Origin: Promicromonospora sukumoe
Lineage (GTDB): Bacteria; Actinomycetota; Actinomycetes; Actinomycetales; Cellulomonadaceae
Direction of reading: 5' to 3'
Length of the DNA stretch: 64,000 nucleotides
Assembly: GCF_014137995.1 (NCBI RefSeq)
Contig: NZ_JACGWV010000002.1
Coordinates: 744,001 to 808,000, forward strand
Shown here in pieces: positions 27,844 to 40,100 of the stretch. Under the pieces are notes generated by a model. The model saw only the letters and a program-made list of their open reading frames with translations. It had not been told where the DNA came from and did no database searches. A program made the position numbers and the translations under genes. Every line of letters begins with the position of its first letter. Within the stretch, counting starts at the first letter, position 1.

Positions 27844-28770
27844 TCACGGCTGCTGGTTGTTGACCGTGGCCGTCTCCAGGGCGCCCGCGGAGAGGTCGTG
27901 CTTCTTCAGGATCTCGGCGTAGGTGCCGTCGTCGATGAGGCTCTGGAGCGCGGCCTGGTAGGCCCGCACCATCTCGACGTCGCCCTTCAGGAACACGAAG
28001 CCCAGCGGCGTCGGGTTGATGATCTCGGTGTTGCCCACCTCGAAGATGTCGCCCGAGCCGACCTGCTTAGCGTTGTAGGCGCCGGTCGACCACTGGGTGA
28101 GCTCGGCGTCGGCCTTGCCTGCCTGTACCTGGGCGAGCGCGTCGGCGTCGGTGTCGAACTGCAGCACCTTGGCCGGCTTGGCCGCGCACTCCTTGGCGTT
28201 CAGCGCGGCGAGCGCGTCGGCCTGGGTCGAGCCGGTGAGCACGGCCACCACACGACCGCAGAGGTCGGCCAGGACCTTGATGCCCTCCGGGTTACCGGCC
28301 GGGACCATGATCGCGTCGCTGTCGTTGTAGTAGTCGACGAAGTCGTAGTCGATCTGGCGCTCGCTCGTGTCCGACATGGCGGCGGCGAGCGCGTTGACGT
28401 TGCTCGCGTAGAGCTCGCCCAGCAGCGAGTCGAACGGCATGTCCACGAAGTTGTACTTCAGCCCGAGCCGCTTCGATGCGGCGTCGAACAGGTCGATCTC
28501 GAAGCCGACGATGCGGCCGGCCTCGTTGGTGTACTCGAAGGGTGGGTAGCCCGACTCCGTGCCGACGGCGATGCGTGCCGACTCGGCCCGCAGCTCACCC
28601 GGCAGCATCGCGCGCAGCTCCGGGCGCACCTCCACCGCCTGCGTGGCACCCTCGGCCGGGTCGGAATCGGTCGCGCAGCCGGTCAGCAGGGCGCCGAGCG
28701 CGGTCGTCGCCGCGATCGAGGCGATGACCGCGCGTGCGCGGTGTCCACGCACGCGATGTCCGAGAGCCAT
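27844..28770 (-). CDS. Amino-acid ABC transporter substrate-binding lipoprotein (SBP family 3)
   Basis: A 308-residue solute-binding protein. The signal ends with the lipobox LLTGC, so it is a lipoprotein on the outer face of the membrane. The mature part begins with the family 3 pattern IAVGTESGYPPFEYTNEAGRIVGFEIDLFDAASKRLGLKYNFVDMPFDSLL, and the second lobe contains VAVLTGSTQADAL. I chose the ATG at 28770 because GGAGG lies seven bases upstream. An ATG 24 bp further up lacks this site. No permease or ATPase gene is adjacent, so it is an orphan that must use a transporter encoded elsewhere. Likely ligands are polar or basic amino acids, which is inference. Confidence 0.9.
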   Translation of the reverse strand: MALGHRVRGHRARAVIASIAATTALGALLTGCATDSDPAEGATQAVEVRPELRAMLPGELRAESARIAVGTESGYPPFEYTNEAGRIVGFEIDLFDAASKRLGLKYNFVDMPFDSLLGELYASNVNALAAAMSDTSERQIDYDFVDYYNDSDAIMVPAGNPEGIKVLADLCGRVVAVLTGSTQADALAALNAKECAAKPAKVLQFDTDADALAQVQAGKADAELTQWSTGAYNAKQVGSGDIFEVGNTEIINPTPLGFVFLKGDVEMVRAYQAALQSLIDDGTYAEILKKHDLSAGALETATVNNQQP

Positions 28771-28885
28771 GCGGTGTCCTCCACAAAACGACATGATGAG
28801 CGGGTTACGCGGGTGGAGCCTATACGGTCCGGGTCGTTTGCTGTGAATTCGAGTTTCACCTACTCCCACGGCAGCGACCCCGGCG

Positions 28886-32485
<3,600 letters not shown>

Positions 32486-32625
32486 GGGTTCTGTCCTTCG
32501 AGGGCGCACGACGACGGGCCCTTCACGGGCACGACCCGGGGTAGGGGCATGGGTGAGGGGCTGGGTCCCAGGCTACTCCTGGGCACTGACACCGCTCTGG
32601 CCGTGCCTTCCGTCCCGCTCTGTCC

Positions 32626-32631
32626 TACGAT
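32626..32631 (+). promoter_or_regulatory. -10 box TACGAT for leaderless acyltransferase gene
   Basis: TACGAT is followed by eight bases and then the ATG at 32640. No Shine-Dalgarno sequence is present. Confidence 0.5.
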
Positions 32632-32639
32632 GACCGGCG

Positions 32640-33710
32640 ATGTTCACCCCCTCCGGTACCCCGCGGCACGGCACACCCGCCCCGGGACGCGCCGCCGCGC
32701 CCCGCTCCGCCGTCCGGCTCGACTGGCCCGACGCCGCGCGCGGCCTGGCCATCGGGCTGGTGGTGCTCTACCACGCGACCAACTGGACGTGGTCGACGGG
32801 CTACGAGGTGAGCGTGCTGCGCGAGGTGAACGAGACGCTGCGCAGCCTGCGGATGCCGCTGTTCTTCGCCGTCGCCGGGATGTTCGCCGGCAAGTGGACG
32901 ACCGTGCCGTGGTCCCGGCTGGCCCGCGGCAAGCTCCTGTACTTCGCCTGGGTGTTCGTGCTCTGGGAGCCCATCTCCCTGGTGGTCCGCCTGGTCACGG
33001 GCTACTACCAGGTGGCCGACGCCGACTGGGGCATCCTCGCGGACGAGCTCACCTGGTCGCTGCTGGCCCCCCGGTCGGAGCTCTGGTTCCTCTGGACGCT
33101 GGCCGCGTTCTTCGTGGTCGCGCGGGCGCTGCGCCGGGTGCCCTGGTGGGTGCAGCTCCTCGCGGCCGCGGCCGTCAGCGGGTGGGCGCTGGCCGGCTGG
33201 GAGCCGGAGAGCATCGCGTGGCGGGGCACGGCCCAGTTCGCCGTGTTCTTCCTCGCGGGCCTGCACCTGCGGCCGTGGCTCGAACGGTTCGCCGAGCGGG
33301 TCACGTGGCTCTGGGCAGTGGGCGCCGTGGCCCTGTGGCTCGGCATCCAGGTCACGGTGCGCCAGCTCGGCCTCGCCGACATGCCCGGCCTCTACCTCCT
33401 GGCCAACGTCGCCGGCGTGCCGGCCGGGGTGGCCGTGAGCGTGCTGGCCTCCCGCGTGCCGGGCGCGCTCGGGCTGCGCTGGCTCGGCGCGCGCACGCTG
33501 CCGGTCTTCGTCACCCACACCTCCGTGGTGCTCTACCTGCTTTTCCTGCTCTACAGCAACGGGATCTGGGTGCCCGCACCGCAGTCGCAGGTGCTGCCGG
33601 TGCTGCTCTGGGCGGCGGCGATCGCCGTCGGCCTGGGCCTGGGCGCGCTGGCCCCCCGGATCGGCCTGCGCTGGCTGTTCGCCCCGCCCGAGTGGCTAAC
33701 GGGCCGCTGA
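32640..33710 (+). CDS. Acyltransferase-3 family integral membrane protein
   Basis: A 356-residue polytopic protein of the acyltransferase-3 (OafA/NodX-like) family, which transfers acetyl or other acyl groups to extracytoplasmic sugars or lipids. The opening segment RLDWPDAARGLAIGLVVLYHATNW holds the family's first helix with the conserved histidine. About ten hydrophobic segments follow, including LRMPLFFAVAGMFAGKW, SELWFLWTLAAFFVVARAL and LPVFVTHTSVVLYLLFLLY. The ATG follows a TACGAT box by eight bases, implying a leaderless mRNA. A hairpin repeat follows the stop. The acceptor is unknown. Confidence 0.85.
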   Translation: MFTPSGTPRHGTPAPGRAAAPRSAVRLDWPDAARGLAIGLVVLYHATNWTWSTGYEVSVLREVNETLRSLRMPLFFAVAGMFAGKWTTVPWSRLARGKLLYFAWVFVLWEPISLVVRLVTGYYQVADADWGILADELTWSLLAPRSELWFLWTLAAFFVVARALRRVPWWVQLLAAAAVSGWALAGWEPESIAWRGTAQFAVFFLAGLHLRPWLERFAERVTWLWAVGAVALWLGIQVTVRQLGLADMPGLYLLANVAGVPAGVAVSVLASRVPGALGLRWLGARTLPVFVTHTSVVLYLLFLLYSNGIWVPAPQSQVLPVLLWAAAIAVGLGLGALAPRIGLRWLFAPPEWLTGR

Positions 33711-33726
33711 GCGCCGCTGAGCGCCC

Positions 33727-33772
33727 CGTGTCAGACCCACAGGTCCCCCGGGTGACCTGTGGGTCTGACACG
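33727..33772. repeat. TGTCAGAC-family hairpin, copy 4
   Basis: Arms of 19 bp (33727-33745 and 33754-33772) with an imperfect GC centre. The variable segment is CCAC on the left and GTGG on the right, so the arms differ from copies 1-3 but still match each other. It lies 16 bp after the acyltransferase stop. Confidence 0.85.
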
Positions 33773-33851
33773 TCTAGGGCCGCCCCGCCTCACCCGGGTG
33801 AGAAACGCAGTTCACCCCTGTCTGACCAGTCCTGACCTGGGACCCCGGTCG

Positions 33852-33857
33852 TAGCCT
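33852..33857 (+). promoter_or_regulatory. -10 box TAGCCT for leaderless MFS gene
   Basis: TAGCCT is followed by seven bases and the ATG at 33865. Confidence 0.5.
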
Positions 33858-33864
33858 GAGCGAC

Positions 33865-35232
33865 ATGTCAGGGCTCCTCCGCGCTGCTCCGGGAGGGACC
33901 GGCACACAGGCCGGAAATCCGTCCCCCGACCGGCCGGGCACACGACCACCCGCTCGGCAGGACGCCGCGCGCCGCCGTACCGGGCGGGTCTCGTCGACCG
34001 TCGTGACCCTCGGTGTGGTGAGCTTCCTGACGGATGTCTCGTCCGAGGCGGTCACCGCGATCCTGCCGCTTTACGTCACGGCGGCGCTCGGCCTGTCCGT
34101 GGTCGCGTACGGCGTGGTCGACGGCCTCGTGCAGGGCGCCGGCGCGCTGGTCCGGGTGGCCGGCGGCTGGGCCGCCGACCGTACCGACCGGCCCAAGTGG
34201 GTCGCCGCCGTCGGCTACGGGCTGTCCGCCCTGACCCGGGTCGGCCTGCTGTTCGCCGCGGGACTGCCCGCCATCGCGAGCCTGGTCGTCACGGACCGCG
34301 TGGGCAAGGGCATCCGCACGGCCCCGCGCGACGCCCTGATCGCGGCGTCGGCCAACCCGCGCAACCTCGGGCGCTCCTTCGGCGTGCACCGGGCCCTGGA
34401 CACGGCGGGGGCCGCTCTCGGCCCGCTGCTCGCGTTCATCGTGCTCTGGGCCATCCCGGACGGGTACACCACGGTCTTCGTGATCTCGCTGGGCGCCGCG
34501 GTGCTCGGCGTCGGCGCCCTCGTGCTCCTGGTCCCCGACCTGCGGCCCCGGCAGGCGGCCTGGCTGAAGACCCACCGCACCCGCGAGACCCGCGGGCTGC
34601 CCAAGTGCAAGGGCTGCACGTGCGACGCGCCCGGCGGCCTGGAGCTCGCCGGACGGCCGTTCTCGTGGAGCTTCCTGCGCGGCGGCGCCACGGTGCGCCT
34701 CCTCGTCGTCGCCGGGCTGCTCGGCCTGCTGACCGTGGGCGACGGGTTCGTCTACCTCGCCCTGCAGGACCGGGACGGGTTCGCGACCCAGTGGTTCCCG
34801 CTCCTGTACGTCGGCACGAACGCCGTCTACATGCTGCTCGCGGTGCCGGTGGGCCGGTTCGCCGACCGCGTCGGCCGCGGGCGCGTCCTGGTCTGGGGGC
34901 ACCTGCTGCTCGCGGCCGCCTACGCCTGCGCGGCCGCTCCGTTCGCGGGCGCGACGACGACGGTGGTCGCCCTGGTCCTGCTCGGCGCCTTCTACGCCGC
35001 GACGGACGGCGTCCTGTCGGCCCTGACCAGCGCGCTGGTCCCCGCGGCGGTGCGCGGCACGGCGATCGGCACGGCGCAGACGGTCACGGCCGTCGCCCGG
35101 ATGGTCGCCTCCGCCGGGTTCGGCGTGCTCTGGTACGCGACGGGCCGGACCGACGCGCTGTGGATCGCGACGGCGGCGCTCGTGATCGCCCTCCCGGTCT
35201 GCGCCTTCCTGCTGCGGAAGTCGCCCGCATGA
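33865..35232 (+). CDS. MFS transporter with cysteine motif in the central loop
   Basis: A 455-residue major facilitator protein with twelve predicted helices. The conserved loop 2-3 sequence is GGWAADRTDRPKWVAA. A cytoplasmic N-terminal tail of about 45 residues precedes the first helix, SSTVVTLGVVSFLTDVSSEAVTAILPLY. That segment, and DRVGKGIRTAPRDALIA later, resemble a subfamily of actinobacterial MFS exporters. The central loop holds KCKGCTCD (residues 247-254), three closely spaced cysteines that could bind metal or form a disulfide. Its stop overlaps the ATG of the beta-propeller gene (ATGA), so the two are co-translated. The transported compound is unknown. Confidence 0.88.
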   Translation: MSGLLRAAPGGTGTQAGNPSPDRPGTRPPARQDAARRRTGRVSSTVVTLGVVSFLTDVSSEAVTAILPLYVTAALGLSVVAYGVVDGLVQGAGALVRVAGGWAADRTDRPKWVAAVGYGLSALTRVGLLFAAGLPAIASLVVTDRVGKGIRTAPRDALIAASANPRNLGRSFGVHRALDTAGAALGPLLAFIVLWAIPDGYTTVFVISLGAAVLGVGALVLLVPDLRPRQAAWLKTHRTRETRGLPKCKGCTCDAPGGLELAGRPFSWSFLRGGATVRLLVVAGLLGLLTVGDGFVYLALQDRDGFATQWFPLLYVGTNAVYMLLAVPVGRFADRVGRGRVLVWGHLLLAAAYACAAAPFAGATTTVVALVLLGAFYAATDGVLSALTSALVPAAVRGTAIGTAQTVTAVARMVASAGFGVLWYATGRTDALWIATAALVIALPVCAFLLRKSPA

Positions 35233-36254
35233 GCCCCCACGCGACCCGCTGGACGGGGTTCGGCCTGCTCACCGCCGTCGTCCTGGCCGGCACGGGCTGG
35301 TACGTCACGACCGAGGTCGTGCGCGCGCAGGCCGACCAGGCCGCGCCGAGCCAGGTCGAGGTGGCCGACGACGTGCTCGACGGCCCGCACGTCCTGTTCC
35401 GGGGCACCGAGCCCGGCGAGCTGTACGGCCGCGTGTCCGCCGTCGCGCTGGACGACCTCGCGGGGCCCCGCGAGGTGACGCCGGCCGTGTGCGACCGGGT
35501 GGACACCGACGGCGAGACGACCGTGTGCCTGCACACCAAGCGCGGCGTCGTCACGTCCTACGCGGCCGAGGTGCTCGACGACGCGTGGCAGACCACGGCG
35601 AGCTGGCCCCTGCCCGGCATCCCGAGCCGCACCCGGCTGTCGCCGGAGGGCCTCGTGGCCACCACCTCGTTCGTGACGGGCCACTCCTACGCCGCCACGG
35701 GCTTCTCCACGGAGACGACCGTGCACCGCGCCGACGGCTCGGACGTGTCCGGCAACCTCGAGGACTTCACGCTGCTGGTCGACGGCGAGCGCATCGCCCC
35801 CGTCGACCGGAACGTGTGGGGCGTGACCTTCGCCGACGAGACCACCTTCTACGCCACGGTCCAGTCGCAGTCGCTGGGCCGCACGTGGCTCGCGCGCGGC
35901 GACCTGGACGAACGCACCCTGGTCACGCTGCTCGACGGCGTGGAGTGCCCCTCCCTGTCGCCGGACGGCACCCGTCTGGCCTTCAAGCACGACGCCCGCG
36001 AGCCGGGCGCCGCGACTCCGCACTGGACCCCGGCGGTGCTCGACCTCGACACGATGGAGACCACCGTGCTCGACGGCGAGGAGCGCAACGTGGACGACCA
36101 GATCGCCTGGCTCGACGACGCGACGCTGCTCTACGGGCTGCCCCGCGCCGACGAGCCCGGCACCACCGACGTCTGGGCCCTGCCCGCGGACGGCGCGACC
36201 GCACCGGTCGTCGCCATCCCGCAGGCCTGGTCCCCGAGCGTGGTCAGGGGATGA
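35229..36254 (+). CDS. Membrane-anchored TolB/WD40-like beta-propeller protein
   Basis: A 341-residue protein with an N-terminal membrane anchor or signal (FGLLTAVVLAGTGWYVTTEVV, about 9-30) and an extracytoplasmic domain. Repeating units such as CPSLSPDGTRLAFKHDAREPG and QIAWLDDATLLYGLPRADEPGTTDVWALP are typical of TolB-like propeller blades. Two cysteines (VCDRVD and TVCLHT) lie 13 residues apart and could pair. It is translationally coupled to the MFS gene and is 4 bp upstream of a lipoprotein gene. The three may form one export or surface-sensing unit, which is inference. No catalytic residues were recognised. Confidence 0.75.
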   Translation: MSPHATRWTGFGLLTAVVLAGTGWYVTTEVVRAQADQAAPSQVEVADDVLDGPHVLFRGTEPGELYGRVSAVALDDLAGPREVTPAVCDRVDTDGETTVCLHTKRGVVTSYAAEVLDDAWQTTASWPLPGIPSRTRLSPEGLVATTSFVTGHSYAATGFSTETTVHRADGSDVSGNLEDFTLLVDGERIAPVDRNVWGVTFADETTFYATVQSQSLGRTWLARGDLDERTLVTLLDGVECPSLSPDGTRLAFKHDAREPGAATPHWTPAVLDLDTMETTVLDGEERNVDDQIAWLDDATLLYGLPRADEPGTTDVWALPADGATAPVVAIPQAWSPSVVRG

Positions 36255-36258
36255 CACC

Positions 36259-37065
36259 ATGCGCACGACCCGCACCCGCAGGAGCAGTACCCGCCCGATG
36301 ACACCGGCCCCCGGCCGGCCCGCCGCGTCGCCGCGGCTCGCCCCGCGGCACGCCGTGCCGCTCGCGACCGCCCCGCTGCTGGCCGCGGTCCTCGCGCTGA
36401 CCGGCTGCACGGCCTCGCCGTCCGCGGCCGGACCGGACGAGGCGGCGCAGGGGCCGGGTGCGACGACGTCGTCGTCCCCCGAGCCGAGCGCCACCGGCTC
36501 CGGCGCGCCGGACGACGGCGCGACCACGCCGACCGCCCCGCCCTCGGCGGAGGCGGAGGTGGACCCCCAGGAGGACGGGCAGACCGTGCCCATGCCGGAC
36601 GGCGGCAGCGGCGGGCAGAGCGGCGGCGACGGCAGCGAGCTCGCCCCGCCCGCCACGTCCGGGAAGGCGGGCGCCTCGCCCGGCGAGCGCGTCGCCCAGA
36701 TCCCCGCGGCCGGCCGGATGAGCCGCTCCCAGCGGACCGGCGACGGTTCGGGCCTGGTGGCCCAGTTCCCCGCCGACGTCGTGCGGGTGCCGGACGACGC
36801 CACCGTCGACACCAGCTCGGTGACCGGGCAGGGCGGACGGTTCCAGGTGGCCCTCGACGTCACCACGAAGGACGGCTGCACCGACGTGCTGCTCGGCTAC
36901 CGCTCGTGGTTCACGACCGGGGGCTTCGCCGAGACCGGCACCACCGCCGGCCCCGAGCGCACCACCGTGACCCTGGAGCGGGACGACGGCACCGTCGTGC
37001 TGGTGGCCTCCCCGAAGCGCAAGGGCTGCGACGTCGAGCTGCTGGCCACGCTGACGGCCGGCTGA
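36259..37065 (+). CDS. Putative lipoprotein of unknown function
   Basis: A 268-residue protein. A basic Arg/Pro-rich N-terminus of about 30 residues precedes the hydrophobic signal and the lipobox ALTGC. A low-complexity linker rich in Ala, Ser, Pro, Thr, Glu and Gly follows to about residue 135. The compact C-terminal domain (about 150-268) contains DVVRVPDDATVDTSSVTGQ and two cysteine-bearing strands, DGCTDVLLGYRS and RKGCDVELLATLTAG, which could form a disulfide. I do not recognise the domain. It lies 4 bp after the propeller gene and probably belongs to the same operon. Confidence 0.7.
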   Translation: MRTTRTRRSSTRPMTPAPGRPAASPRLAPRHAVPLATAPLLAAVLALTGCTASPSAAGPDEAAQGPGATTSSSPEPSATGSGAPDDGATTPTAPPSAEAEVDPQEDGQTVPMPDGGSGGQSGGDGSELAPPATSGKAGASPGERVAQIPAAGRMSRSQRTGDGSGLVAQFPADVVRVPDDATVDTSSVTGQGGRFQVALDVTTKDGCTDVLLGYRSWFTTGGFAETGTTAGPERTTVTLERDDGTVVLVASPKRKGCDVELLATLTAG

Positions 37066-37108
37066 CCGGCCCGGGCGCGTTGAGCCGCCCGCCACCCGAG
37101 ACGCACGA

Positions 37109-37144
37109 AGCGGCGCCGTCCTCCCGGAGGAGGACGGCGCCGCT
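37109..37144. terminator. Bidirectional hairpin terminator between convergent genes
   Basis: Perfect 16-bp arms beginning AGCGGCGCCGTCCTCC surround a 4-base loop. It is 43 bp after the lipoprotein stop and 41 bp from the stop of the converging large gene. Confidence 0.75.
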
Positions 37145-37185
37145 CTGTGTGTCTGTCAGCTCGGTGTCAGCGCCTCAGCCCTGGG

Positions 37186-40100
37186 TCACTGGGCGACGAA
37201 CACGGGGTCGACCCAGTACCCGGTGCTGAGCCACGAGTACTGCGGGAACCCGCCGCCGTAGGCGTACCGTCCGGCGTCCACCGGGGCGGTCAGCGGCCCG
37301 ACGGTCCGCGCCTGCGCGAAGTACCCCTGCCCGGCCGCGTACCGGCCCTGCGGCGCGAGGTACGACACCACGTACGTGGTCCCCGCGGTGACCGGGACCG
37401 GCTGCGCGAGCTGGACCGTCTGCCAGCCCTCCGCCCCGCCCGACGGCCCCACGGCGGACGCCAGGGCCGTCCCGGAGGCCGACCACACCGTCACCGTGTG
37501 CGGCCCGGTGTTGCCCGGGCCCCGGTAGAACCGCACCGCCGTGATCGAGCCGGCCCGGTCGGCGGAGAACTGGGTGCCCAGCTCCACGGCCGCGCCGTCG
37601 TCGGCGGCCGCGATCGGAGGTACCGCGCTGCCGAAGACGAAGCACGGGCACGAGCCCGCGGCCGCCTGCGTGGTGAACGTCCACGTCGCAGGGCCGACCG
37701 TGACGCCCGCCGCGGTCTTCCCGGTGAAGGACGCCGTGTAGGTGGCGCCCGCGGTGAGGTCGCTGGTGATCGCCAGCGTCGCCGTCGCGCCGTTCCGGGT
37801 GAGCGTCCCGGCGACGGCCTGGCCGCCGGGTCCGGCCAGGGTGAGCGTGGTCCCCGAGGCGAGGGCCTCCGAGGCGGTCACCGACACGTCGGTGTCCACC
37901 GGCACGTCGACGGCGGCGGCCGACGGCGTCCGCGACACGATCGTCGGGGTGGACGCGGCGGGCTCGAACTGGACGTCGACGAGGTAGGCGGTCGAGACCG
38001 CCGTCGTCGGGCGCCCGGTGCCGTAGGTGTAGACGCCGGCGTTCTGCGGCGTGCTCAGCTTCCCGACGGTCCGCGCGGCCCCGAGCCCGCCGAGCGTCGC
38101 CGGGTAGGCGCCGGACGGCGCCCGGTAGCTCACCGTGTACTCCTGGCCCGCCGTGACGTCGACCGGGGTGTCGAACACGACCTCCTGCCAGCCCTGCGCC
38201 ACCGGGTCGGTGATCGTCGCCTGGGCGAGCTGCCCGGAGGGGCCCCAGAGGGTCGCCACGAACGGACCCTCCATCTGCGTCGACTTCCAGAACTGCATCC
38301 CGGAGACCTTGCCGGCCGCGGTCGGGGAGAACCGGGTGCCCAGCACCACGGCGTCCGGGTCCGCCGCGGCGGTGATGTCCGGCACCACGGTGTCGTCGTA
38401 CAGGCCGCACGGGCACACGGTCGACGGCGGCCGCACGGTGCGGAAGCTCCAGGTGCCACCCTCGGACACGGGGAGCCCGTCGACCGACTGCGCGGTGACC
38501 GTCACCGTGTGCTCCACGAAGCCGGCCCACGCGGCGGACGGCGTGAAGGTGGCGGTGCGGGTCGGCGCGTCGTAGGAGACCGTGCCGGGCACCGTGGCAC
38601 CCGCGGCGTCCTTGACCACGACGCCGATCGAGGAGGCGACGACGTTCTTGGAGAAGGAGGCGCGCACCGGGGCGTTCAGCGGCACGCTCACCTCCTTGGC
38701 CACGGGGGCCCGCGTGGCGACACGCAGCGCCGAGTTGTCCGTCGCCGTGAACACCGGGTCCACGTAGTAGGCGGAGTTGTCCCACGACTCGGTGGGGACG
38801 GTGCCCGGCGCGCCGTACAGGCCCGCGGGCGCGGCCCCGAACCCGCCCTCGACGGTGATCGGGCCGGCGGAGCGGCCCTTCGACTGGAAGGCCCAGGGGG
38901 TCGAGACGTAGTTGCCGTTGGGCGCGGTGTACGAGACCACGTACTTCTGCCCCGCGAGGACGGGGACGGGCGTGGTGAACGACGCCGTCTGCCACCCGGT
39001 GGCCGACTCCCCCGAGAACTGCACGCGGGCGAGCTGGGCGCCGGCGGCGCTCCACAGCGTGCCCTGGTGCACCCCGGTGTTGCCGGCGGCCTTGTAGAAG
39101 CGGACGCCGCTGACGTAGCCGTCGTCGGCCGCGGTGAAGCGCAGGCCGAGCTCGACCGCGGACGAGTCGTCGGCGGCCCCGTTCGGAGGCGGCCCGTCGC
39201 CGAAGACGTTGCACGGGCAGGCGACCTGCACGTTGCGGCTGACGGCGGTGCCGATGTTGGCGCTGTCGTCGGTCGCCCGCGCCCGCAGCTCGACGGTGCC
39301 GGTCCCGAACACCTGACCGGTGTACGTCCAGCTCGCGCGCCCGTTCGCGGGGTGCCAGGTGCCGCCGCCGTCGAGCGAGACCTCCACGCCGGCCACGCGG
39401 CCGCCGGTGTCGGACGCCGTGCCGCTCACCGTGACCCGGGAGCCGCCGCCGACCTGGGTCTGCGCGGCGGGGCTGGTGATCTGGGTCGTCGGCGCCGTGG
39501 TGTCCGTGGACTTCGTCGCCGGCGTGATGCCGGAGGCGAGCGTGTCCGGCTGGACGCCCATGTCCGCGAGCAGGTTCACGGTGGCCTGGCGCATCCGGGA
39601 GTCGGCCGGGGCGCCGTTCCCGTCGTGCGTCTGGTCCAGGCCCCACGCCCACTGGACGGTGCCGGCCGAGAACACGAGCGCGCCGCTGGCCGCCTTGTAC
39701 ATGGTGATGGTGTGCGTGGTCGTGCCGGCCGCCACCACGTTGCCGAAGTCCTGCAGGTACTCGGGTACCTCGCCGACGGTCTTCGACATGCGGATCAGGC
39801 CCGGTGGCCGCGACCCGTTGTCGAGGTCCTCGTTGGACTCGTACCCGACGGTGTGCTGCGCCAGCGCCTGGGACGTCCCGGCGGGCAGGGCGTCGAGCCC
39901 GGTGTTCCGCCAGATCCGCAGGTCGCCCTCCTCCGCTGGGACGGTGACCGGCAGGTCGGAGTAGTTGGTCGTGTAGAGGGTGCCGATGAGCGCGTTCTCG
40001 GGGCGGCCCGCGCCGGCCGACGTGCCGGCGTACCGGGGGTCGCGCCAGGTCCCGGTCCACTCGCTGGACGGGTCGATCTTGGCGTTGCCCCACGTCTCCT

